Shown here: positions 12,553 to 23,246 of the stretch, piece after piece
Layout of the letters: each line of letters opens with the position of its first letter
How positions within the stretch are numbered: the first letter of the stretch is position 1
Assembly: GCF_040802235.1 (NCBI RefSeq)
Contig: NC_133166.1
Span: 117,938,991-118,002,990 of the forward strand
Reading direction: 5' to 3'
Length of the DNA stretch: 64,000 nucleotides
Origin: Manis javanica
Lineage: Eukaryota > Chordata > Mammalia > Pholidota > Manidae
Translations under genes and position numbers: made by a program
Notes under the pieces: model-generated
What the model saw: only the letters and a program-made list of their open reading frames with translations
Told to the model about the DNA's origin: nothing
The model's database searches: none

Positions 12553-13443
12553 TTAATGAGACCTTTGAATCAAGTAAGCAAAGTAGGTGATGCCCCTGAA
12601 AGGGCCCAGCTCCTGCACAGTCACAGTCCAGCCTTGAGACCCTTGCTCAAGGCAGGGCAGCCGCACATCAGGGTCCTCATCTGAGAACTGAATCAGGGTT
12701 CCCTGAGGATTTAGGACCCTCAAGCATTCTGACAGCAGCTGGTAAGCCCCAGGCAGACCACCCCGGGCAACAGCATCCCAGGTGCCCTTGTCCACTACTA
12801 GATGGAAGGAGCCTGAGGAAGCCACTGGCTCCAAGTTCTTGACATCAGCCTGCTTAAAGTTGAGTTGGGAGGCATGGTGCCCAGGGCACAGGGATGTTTG
12901 GCCTTGGCGTCCTTCTAGGAGGCTGCTCATGTGGGCCACAGCCACAGGAGAGAAGTCCACCCCCATTATGTCCACAGGATGTGGGCACTTGGTGTAGAGG
13001 CCTATACAAAGGCTCGAGGTCCCACAGCCTACATCCAATACACGTGGTGGACAGGCAGCCCGTGCCTCCTGTAGCAGCGGCAGTAGGAGTCCCTGGGCTT
13101 CCTTGTACCCAAAGAACCAGTCAAAGGTGGGGGTGCTGTCCAGACGATACCGGGCGTGGAGCTTATCCCAGAGGCACCGGTCTGCCAGGGAGCTACCGGC
13201 CAGAGAGCCTGTGGACATGAGGGAAGGACATGTGTCACACAGTGCCCATGTTCCATCAGACTGCCGCAAAAACGGTGCAATATGGCTCCGGGGTTTTAAA
13301 AACCACAATGTGAAGAATTACACTCCCAGGCCATGAAGAACCCACCTTGCCCTCCCACTTTGTCCACCTTCCCTACCCGCAAAGGCGCGGCGCGCACCCA
13401 CAGCCAGGGTCCCCACGTGGAGGGTTCCGAGCGACGCGGCCAT
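12553..13443 (-). CDS. CSKMT: Citrate synthase-lysine N-methyltransferase, mitochondrial
   Basis: Two coding exons on the minus strand, 13443-13377 and 13208-12553, give 240 residues, the same length as human CSKMT (METTL12). Exon 1 encodes a basic, serine/alanine-rich N-terminus (MAASLGTLHVG...RRAFAG) typical of a mitochondrial targeting peptide. Exon 2 has the seven-beta-strand methyltransferase fold: motif I VLDVGCGT (79-86) for S-adenosylmethionine, then GVDFSPVAV, the LVVDKGTWDAV post-II region and an IQFSDEDPD segment. The enzyme trimethylates a lysine of citrate synthase in the matrix. A longer frame starting at 13308 is only read-through of the 168-base intron and is not the true start. 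The gene lies inside LBHD1 intron 2 on the opposite strand and faces C11orf98 head-to-head about 700 bases away. Confidence 0.93.
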
Positions 13444-13626
13444 CTGGAGGTTCCCCAAGGTCGGCCAGAGAACCTTCTGCGAAATGTCCGCACTCTGGCA
13501 GGGGCCTGCGGTCCAAGGGAAGATTTGTAAATTCCGCTTTGTGGAATAACGCGCGTATGGCCTCCGCCACTCTGCAGCCTTGGAAAAAATAACGGGCGCA
13601 CACACACGTACTACGTACGAACGGTC

Positions 13627-13909
13627 TTTATTGTTTGCAACGGGGAGTAGGAGAGGGGACACGACAGCTCCGGCTCCTGGGCGGCTCCAAAGACCTGAAA
13701 TCAAGCGTGAAGGCGTGAGCACCCCGGCGAGGAGCCTGCTGAACCTCGGTTTCGCCCTGCTCCTCGGAGCCCCGTGTCCCGGCGTCTGAGGATAGAACCG
13801 GCAGACTGGAAGCCGCCGGCACCGAAGACATAACGCCGAGGAGGCTGAAGCCCCTCCCTTTGCCTCCGTACATTACGGGAAGTGGGACCGCACGCCCAAT
13901 CCCCGCCAA
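13627..13909 (-). other. Candidate short divergent transcript (unrecognised)
   Basis: Upstream of CSKMT, the minus strand has an open frame of 93 codons (internal methionine start giving about 67). Its stop overlaps an AATAAA (13632-13627), which is followed on the minus strand by a GT-rich element at about 13620-13600. A start site in the CpG-rich DNA shared with C11orf98 would give a capped transcript of only about 350-400 bases. I do not recognise the peptide, and coding function is doubtful. It could instead be a prematurely polyadenylated upstream antisense RNA or CSKMT 5' leader. Confidence 0.25.
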
Positions 13910-14150
13910 GAAAAGGAGGGTTCGCAGATCCCGCCCAGAAACCTCTCCCGATTTAAGAGGCCCCCCAAAAGAACGGAAAACTCACGGCTTCGCTGCCCTT
14001 GGAAAGACTTCAGAGCCGACCGAGCTCCTTTATATAGCCCAGGCCCCGCCCCCCCAAGCTGCGATTGGCTCGCGCAGGGCTGCGGCGGAAGCCACGCAGA
14101 CCTCGCGCAGAGTGAAAACGTGGCCCCGTAACTGGGACAGCGGCGTAGCC

Positions 14151-15795
<1,645 letters not shown>

Positions 15796-16007
15796 ATCAC
15801 TCACCCTTCCACCAGCAGATTCTCACTTGGAGCCAGGAGGACTCTCGTTGTTTCACAGGACTTTGGGGAAAGCATTGTACCTTCTTAATCTCCCCAGAGT
15901 CCCCTTACATTATGGCCTTCTGATCTGCCCTGGAGGGATGTATCGAGAAGAACGAGGAAGAGAAGAAAGACTGGAGAAGGGGCTCCTTAGCAGTTATCTC
16001 CATTTGT

Positions 16008-16013
16008 AATAAA
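16008..16013 (+). terminator. C11orf98: Poly(A) signal of C11orf98/LBHD1
   Basis: AATAAA lies 213 bases after the C11orf98 stop and would serve both overlapping genes. Confidence 0.8.
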
Positions 16014-17041
16014 GCTCTAGAGTCCTCACTGGGATGTGTGATTACATGTAGAAATGGGGATGGGCCATGAAAAGAGGTCTTTGAGTCAGGAAACAGGACC
16101 TATAGAGCTTACTTGAGCCAAGAGATCAAGAAGCTAGCCTCAGTGATGTTCCCGTCTTCTCAGTGAGTGATGCTCCAGCTTTCTGTTTCTGACAAAAATA
16201 AAGATTATAGAGAAGGCAGAAGAAAGTAAGGGTCTTGATACCAGCTACTACTGCCTCTGTGTGACCAGGGCAGACAAGTCACTTGATATGTTAATTTCTG
16301 CCTTTGCTGGATTATGTTTTTAATAAAGTGGAGACCAAACATTATTTTTCCCTTTTAACATTCAGATATTCTCTTTGTTGTAAGCCAGGACTAGAATGTT
16401 GAAAGTGAAAAGCTGCCTGTGGTGAGATGTGTTCAGGCAGGGAAAAGCGTATTCTCTTTGCCCTATTTAACCTATGCAGGCTTCCTGGAAGAGGAAGAGT
16501 TTGAGCCCAGTGTTGCACCCCTCTCCCCAACTCTCTGTATTCTGAATAATTTCAAAACTTAAATAGAGTTAAGAAATAACACAATGAAACCTTGTATATA
16601 CAGTCTACCTAGATTTACCAATTTCTGCCATTTTACCTCTTTTGACACACAAATGTATATGTGGTGTGTATCTTTGTTGTCTCTGCTGACTCATTTGAAA
16701 GTCAACTGCAAATGAGATTTTATCCCTAAGACATTCTTCTACAGAACCAAAATACTATTCTGACACCTGAGTTCTCTTACATTGGTGAAATAGCTAATAC
16801 TCAGTTTTTCAACTTCAGATTTCCACAGTTCGTGTAATGTTCTTTATAACTGTTTTTTCCCCAGTCCAAGAGCAAAGCAAGGATCACATATTGCATTTAA
16901 TTGTCATGTCTTCAGTATCCTTCCATCCAGAACAGTATCCCCTACTTTGTCTTGGATAACTTAACCTTTTTGAAGAGTCCAGCCTAAGTTTATTTATTCA
17001 TGTATTTATTTAAGGATATTTATTTATTCAAGAATATCCCA

Positions 17042-19106
17042 TTGGTAAGGAAGAAGTTAAACTTTTACTATTTGCAGATGACATGATATTGTACATAAAT
17101 ACCCTAGAGTATCTACTCTAAAACTAGAACAAATATCTGAATTCAGCAAAGTTGCAGGATACAAAATTAACACAGAAATCTGTTGTATGCCTATACACTA
17201 ACGATGAACTAGCAGAAAGAGAAATTAGGAAAACAATTCCATCAAAAAGAATAAAATGCCTAGGAATAAACCTAACCAAGGAAGTGAAAGACCTATACCC
17301 TGAAAACAACAAGACACTCCTAAGAGAAATTAAAGAGCAGGACTAATGGGAATTCATCCCATGCTCTTGGGTAGGAAGAATTAATATTGTCAATATGCCC
17401 ATTCTGCCTAAAGCAATCTACAAATTTAATGCAATCCCTATCAAAATACCTACAAGCCTTCTTCAACGAACTGGAACAAATAGTTCTAAAATTCAGATGG
17501 AATGACAAAAGACCCTGAATAGCCAAAGCAATCCTGAGAAGGAAGAATAGAGCAGGGGGGATCTCATTTCCCAACTTGAAGCTCTACTACGAAGCCACAG
17601 TAATCAAGACAATTTGGTACTGGCACAAGAACAGACCCTTAGACCAGTGGAACAGAACAGAGAGCCCAGAGATAAACCCAAACATATGGTCAATTAATAT
17701 ATGATAAAGGAGCCATGGATATACAATGGGGAAATGACAGCCTCCTCAACAGCTGGTGTTGGCAAAACTGGACAGCTACATGTAAGAGAATGAAACTGGA
17801 TTATTGTCTAACCCCATACACAAAAGTAAACTCAAAATGGATCAAAGACCTGAATGCAAATCATGAAACCATAAAACTCTTAGAAAAAAATATAGGCAAA
17901 AATCTCTTGGACAAAAACATGAGCAACTTCTTCATGAACATATCTCCACAGGCAAGGGAAACAAAAGCAAAAATGAACAAGTGGGACTATATCAAACTAA
18001 AAAGCTGTACAGCAAAGGACACCATCAGTAGAACAAAAAGGCATCCTATGGTATGGGAGAATATATTCATAAATGACATATCTGATAAGGGGTTGACATC
18101 CAAATTATATAAAGAGCTCACGCACCTGAACAAACAAAAAGCAAATCATCCAATTAAAAAATGGGCAGAGGAGACAAACAGATAGTTCTCCAAAGAAGAA
18201 ATTCAGATGGTCAATAGGCACATGAAAAGATGCTCCACATGGCTAAACATCAGATAAACACAAATTAAAACCACAATGAGATATCACCTGACACCAGTTA
18301 GGATGGCCAACATCCGAAAGACAAACAACAACAAATGTTGGCGAGGATGTGGAGAAAGGGGAACCCTCCTACACTGCTGGTGGGAATGTAAACTAGTTCA
18401 ACCATTGTGGAAAGCAGTATGGAAGTTCCTCAAAAAACTAAAAATAGAAATACCAGTTGACCCAGGAATTACACTCCTAGGAATTTACTCTAACAATGCA
18501 GGAGCCCAGTTTGAAAAAGGCATGCACCCCTATGTTTATTGCAGCACTGTTTACAATAGCCAAGAAATGGAAGCAATCTAAGTGTCCATCAGTAGATGAA
18601 TGGATAAAGAAGATGTGGTACATATACACAATGGAATATTATTCAGCCATAAGAAGCAAACAAATCCTACCATTTGCAACAACATGGATGGAGCTAGAGG
18701 GTACTGTGCTCAGTGAAATAAGCCAGGCAGAGAAAGACAAGTATCAAATTATTTCACTCATCTGTGGAGTATAAGAACGAAGCAAAAACTGAAGGAACAA
18801 AACAGCAGCAGACTCACAGAACCCAAGAATGGACTAACAGTTACCAAAGGGAAAGGGACTGCGGAGGATGGGTGGGAAGGGAGGAATAAGGGAGAAAAAC
18901 GGACATTATGATTAGCACACCTAATGTAGTGGGGTTGGGGGAACACAGGAAAGGCAGTATATACAGAGAAGACAAATAGTGATTCTATAGCATCTTACTA
19001 TACTGATAGACAGTGACTGTAATGGGGTATGTGGGGGGAACTTGATAATAGGGGGAGTCTAGTAACCATAATGTTTGAGTAATTGTACATTAATGATATT
19101 AAAAAA
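17042..19106 (+). mobile_element. L1 LINE, 5'-truncated copy 1
   Basis: This is the 3' part of an L1. It starts just before the reverse-transcriptase box (FADDMILYI at about 17075-17100) and runs through the ORF2 C-terminus, including the cysteine-rich [20 protein letters not shown] block and the MEYYSAI-type end, into a 3'UTR ending in 'acattaatgatatt' plus a short A-run. ORF2 is broken into several frames, for example by a stop at 17344 and others, so it is inactive. The G-rich 3'UTR differs from human, mouse, dog, cow or horse L1 as I remember them. A 12-base target duplication, AAGAATATCCCA, occurs at 17030-17041 and again only after copy 2. Confidence 0.85.
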
Positions 19107-20361
19107 AACTCTTAGACGAAAACATAGGCAAAACTCTCTTGAATATAAACATGAACAACTTCTTCATGAACATATCTCCACAGGCAAGGGAAACAAAAGC
19201 AAAAATGAACAAGTGGGACTATATCAAACTAAAAAGCTGTACAGCAAAGGACACCATCAGTAGAACAAAAAGGTACCCTACAGTATGGATGAATATATTC
19301 ATAAATGACATATCGGATAAGGGGCTGACATCCAAAATATACAAAGAGCTCACATACCTCAACAAACAAAAAGCAAATAACCTAATTAAAAAATGCACAG
19401 AGGAGCTGAAGACACTTCTCCAAAGAAGAAACTTAGATGGCCAACAGGCACATGAAAAGATGCTCCACATCGCTAATCATCAGAGAAATGCAAATTAAAA
19501 CCACAATGAGAAATCACCTCACACCAGTTAGGATGGCCACCACCCAAAGGGCAAACAACAGCAAATGTTGGCAAGGATGTGGAGAAAGGGGAACCCTCCT
19601 ACACTGCTGGTGGGAATGTAAATTAGTTTAACCATTGTGGAAAGCAGTATGGAGGTTCCTCAAAAAACTAGAAATAAAAATACCATTTGACCCAGTAATT
19701 CCACTCCTAGGAATTTACTCTAAGAATGCAAGAGCCCAGTTTGAAAAAGACATATGCACCCCTATGTTTATCGCAGCACTATTTACAATAGCCAAGAAAT
19801 GGAAGCAACCTAAGTGTCCATCAGTAGATGAATGGATAAAGAAGAGGTGGTACATGATGGAATATTATTCAGCCATAAGAAGAAAACAAATCCTACCATT
19901 TGCAACAATATGGATGGAGCTAGAGGGTATTATGCTCAGTGAAATAAGCCAGGCAGAGAAAGACAATTATCAAATGATCTCACTCATCTGTGGAGTATAA
20001 GAACAAAAACTGAAGGAACAAAACAGCAGCCGACTCACAGAACCCAGGAATGGACTAACAGTTACCAAAGGGAAAGAGACTGTGGAGGATGGGTGGGAAG
20101 GGAGGGATAAGGGGGAGAAGTGGGGGGCATTACGATTAGCACACATAATGGGGGGGAGAGGCATGCAAAAGGCAGTACAACACAGAGAAGACAAGTAGTG
20201 ATTCTATAGAATCTTACTATGCTGATGGTCAGTGACTGTAATGGGGTATGTGGTGGGGACATGATAATGGGGAGAGTCTAGTAACCATAATGTTGCTCAT
20301 GTGGTTGTACATTAATGATACCAAAAGAAATTTTTTTTTTAAAAGATACCAAAAAAAAAAA
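19107..20361 (+). mobile_element. L1 LINE, 5'-truncated copy 2
   Basis: This is a second L1 3' end, directly after copy 1 and in the same orientation. It begins at the point matching 17874 of copy 1 and repeats the ORF2 C-terminus and 3'UTR. It ends in poly(A) and then the second target duplication AAGAATATCCCA (20362-20373). The two copies look about 90 percent alike by eye, so this is not a recent perfect duplication. The tail holds a duplicated GATACC (about 20319 and 20345) around an A/T-run. The ORF2 remnant (from about 19139) carries stops and is not functional. Confidence 0.85.
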
Positions 20362-20799
20362 AAGAATATCCCACAACTTGGGTTTGAGTGTTTCCATATG
20401 TTTCCTCATAATTAAATTTTGATTAAACATTTTGGGGAAAAATTCCACACAGATGATATTGTGTGTTTCCCTTTGCATTACAGCAGGTAGTATGTAATAT
20501 CAGTTTGTCTCATTATTGGTGATTTTAAGTGGGTTAAAACTTAGTTAAGTGGGTGTATGTAAAATTTCTTTACTGTTAAGGCATCTGTTCCCTTTGTAAT
20601 TAATAAGTAGTCTATAGAGCGACATTTTGAGATTGTGTGAATACCCTTTTCCCCAAAAGCCTTTCAACCAATGGTTTTAACACCTATATGGTCTTTACTT
20701 TACTGCTGTAAAATGGTGATTTTCTAATTCTTTAATTCATTCATTCACATTACTTATTTGGCATATTCTGTAAAGAAAACCCCTCCTTTTAAAAAATTA

Positions 20800-21290
20800 C
20801 CACTGTAGATTTAGATAGTCTTTAAATGCATTATAACACATTACTATTGCTTTTTCATGCCTCAAATCATACCAAATTTAGCCATCAGGAGCCTCTTGAA
20901 GATGGTCCCTGTGTCCTTTTCACACAACACAATCAGTATTTGAGTACTTCCTTGCTTTTCAGCACAATGCTATATTCCAGGATCACCTGCTACTTCTCCT
21001 GACCCAAAACTTGGAATTAGCCACTTTTTCCAGGGATATAGTGTTATGTCCAGGTTTAAACACAGAAAAGAAAAGCACTTTGAAATTGAACTGTATTCAG
21101 ATATAGTAAGGATAGGAGGGAGAAGGAAAGGCATGTTCAAAATCTCAGTATAGTATCTTTAGTAATTTTGTTCTACTTCCTGTGCCTAAGGCAGGAAGGA
21201 GCTTGACAGGTTCAAAGAAGAGTTTCTGTATCTGGATTGTGCTGCCCTTCACATGAATGATCTCAAGCGATCTTTGCAAAAAGTCTGAGA
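20800..21290. other. Non-coding, nothing recognised
   Basis: AT-rich sequence with no gene, no repeat I can name and no clear motif. Confidence 0.4.
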
Positions 21291-21420
21291 GGAGACATCA
21301 TGCGCATTTTGCAGATAAGGAAATGGGCTCCAAACAGCTGGGTCATTTGTTAGCGTTACATTGCTAATAAATAGGCATGGATCCAGATCTGTCCAACTCT
21401 AAAATGAGCACCCTTTGATT
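21290..21420 (-). repeat. MIR SINE fragment
   Basis: Reverse MIR text: 'cgcattttgcagataaggaaatggg' then 'atggatccagatctgtccaactct'. Confidence 0.5.
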
Positions 21421-21719
21421 GCAAAATCCTTAAGAACAAGAACATAATAGTCTCATAGCTGGAAGAACGTAAATGGTGCAAAAGCTGCCTTTAACAGATC
21501 AAAAGTTGAGGCCCAGAGAAGTTTCAGGTACAAGCCTGAGGCAGAGCTAGGAGTGGAAATTGACTCATACTTACTATCCTAGAAGAGTTCTTGCTGGTAG
21601 ATAGTATATACACTTTGTAAATGATTGAAGCTTCTAAAATTTAAGAACAAAACTCACACTTCTATTAAGAACAGTAAGCCTTCTGTCTATTACAGGCCTC
21701 AGAACTCACTTTCCTTTTC

Positions 21720-21850
21720 ATTCATTCAAGCAAGTATTTAATATTAAACTATTACATGCCAGGCAGACACTGTTGTAGGTGATGAGGATATGGCCTTTAA
21801 CTAAATAGGCAAAGTCCTCTTGTCAAAGAGCTTATTTTCTGGAGTTTATT
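21720..21850 (+). repeat. Old interspersed repeat fragment
   Basis: 'ttcattcattcaagcaagtattt', 'acatgccaggcagacactgttgtaggtgatgaggatatgg' and 'caaagtcctcttgtcaaagagcttattttctgg' match a very common old mammalian repeat. I cannot name the family securely. A related fragment lies at about 31710-31830. Confidence 0.45.
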
Positions 21851-21854
21851 CAAC

Positions 21855-22595
21855 AAATACAAAAACAGCTAATGCTTATAAAGTACTTACCATCGCAGGC
21901 ACTGTGTACTGTACAGTGAATGTATTACCTGGTTTTAGTTTTCACAACAACCCTGTTGACTTGCCATTAACATCCTCACTTCCAGAAGAGGAAACAGGCC
22001 TAAAGAGGTTAAATAAACTACATAGCCAGCAAGTGGTGTAGGATCTGAAAAATCAAAAGTTAGCATAAGTACAGCCATCTTAAAGGCTTAAATACCACCC
22101 CCTAACCTAGAAGGAGGAAAATTATTAGAATCTTGAAAAACAAGTTAGTCAGCCAGTGTTAAATGTAGTGACCTTTAGTTAGCTAACCTCAAATCAGTTA
22201 ATCATACATACCAAGCTTATCTTGCTAGAACCACCCTAAACATTCCGAAGGTAACTTTACCTAACCAGACCCCCAGGATGTGGCGCCAGCCAAAGATTTA
22301 TGTGTCTATAGAAAAACACTGTATTGTGATTGTAGAAAATGTTGCCCCCTTTGAAAATGCTATAAAACCTCTGGCTTTGTGTGCTCAGGGTCCTTGTTGA
22401 GACCCGCTGCGTCGGGCTAACTTGGACCCCAGCTAGCTGGTTCCTGAATAAATTCCTCTTGCTTGTTGCATCAAGAGACGCCTTTCGTGAGTGATTTGGG
22501 GCGGCGTCCTCCTCTGGGAGAATCCAACAGTGGAACAGCTGGAACTTGATCTAGATAGCCTGGCTGGGGTGAGAGCTCTTAATGAGGTGTACTTG
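21855..22595 (-). repeat. MIR SINE split by a solo LTR
   Basis: The left part (21855-22036) reads as reverse MIR: 'aagtacttaccatcgcaggcactg', 'ttcacaacaaccctgttga', 'agaggaaacaggcctaaagaggtt', ending 'agccagcaagtgg'. The right part (22530-22595) resumes with 'gtggaacagctggaacttgatctaga'. Together they make one MIR interrupted at the GTGG duplication. Confidence 0.65.
22037..22529 (+). mobile_element. Solo LTR, ERV1-like (fossil)
   Basis: This 493-base element begins TG and ends CA, with a 4-base target duplication GTGG (22033-22036 and 22530-22533). Parts in order are a U3 region, a TATA-type CTATAAAA at about 22360, a GC-rich R start near 22400, an AATAAA at 22447-22452 and a U5 ending in AATCCAACA. 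The 4-base duplication and layout fit class I endogenous retroviruses. No internal region is present, so it is a solo LTR. It sits in an old MIR about 700 bases upstream of INTS5. The sequence looks only moderately diverged, so it is probably a lineage-specific insertion rather than one shared by all placentals. Confidence 0.75.
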
Positions 22596-22999
22596 TTCTG
22601 CATGTGGCTACCAAGCTCCCTCTTTGCAAGTGTGAGGGAGTGAGGTAGAAAAAGATCCCTGCGGGGAGGTTGAGAGCAGAGCCTAAACAATGGAGACTGG
22701 TAGAATTGTAGTGGAAGGACCCCTTCAGCCTAGACAGCCCAGTTTATTTGGGGCTTCCTCTCCCTCCCTCTCTTTCTTCATCTTCTGTTCCGAAATGTCC
22801 CCCCTTTCCATCTCTTTTCCTCTTCCCCGCTTTCTGCCTTCCCTTTTTTACTTTAAGTGCTTTTTACATTGTCACTGATTATTAAAATGTTTCCTAGTGT
22901 TTCGTTTTTCAAAACCTCGTGAATTGAACATTTTGTATTTTGAGCTTTAGGGAAAATATTTAAATACAATTGTGAATGGCCACCCGCATCTAGTTTTAA

Positions 23000-23246
23000 C
23001 CTCCGGGTCAATTGCCCTTTGGGGATAAAAAATGGTTGAGTGGAGGGCGGTTTGGCTTCCTGCTGTCATCATCGCAGTCCTGCTCCGTCGCAGTCCGACA
23101 CGGTGCGGAACCAAAGTGTGACGGTCGCCGACGTTGCCGGATTGGTTTTCCTGAGAGGCCTCGCCGCCGGTTCCTTTCGGGGCTATTCGTTAGCGCGCAT
23201 GCGCTGCCTGCGCTCCGCTGCTCTCGCCTCGGTCGCGGGCTCTGGG
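23000..23246 (+). promoter_or_regulatory. INTS5: INTS5 CpG-rich promoter and 5'UTR
   Basis: Sequence composition switches from AT-rich to GC/CpG-rich at about 23040 and stays so through the first exon. No TATA box is visible. The region is directly upstream of the INTS5 ATG. Confidence 0.5.

Larger units (their letters stand above)
16555..20790 (+). repeat. Ancient L1-like repeat split by younger L1 insertions
   Basis: The left part (about 16555-17041) reads 'taatttcaaaactt...ttgtcatgtcttcagtatccttc'. The right part (20374 to about 20790) continues the same consensus with 'acttgggtttgagtgtttcc', 'gatgatattgtgtgtttccc' and 'tccctttgtaattaataagtag'. A related copy is in GANAB intron 4 (about 32930-33290). 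The family is recognised as an old L1-type repeat from memory; the subfamily is not assigned. The two halves are separated by the insertion at 17042-20361. Confidence 0.6.

Noticed and set aside
13210-13308. Extended CSKMT N-terminus starting MWFLKPRS
   Set aside because: This is intron read-through; the spliced exon 1 (13443-13377) gives the family-typical mitochondrial start and exact human length.
17152-20000. Several open frames of 60-150 codons
   Set aside because: They are fragments of L1 ORF2, not host genes.
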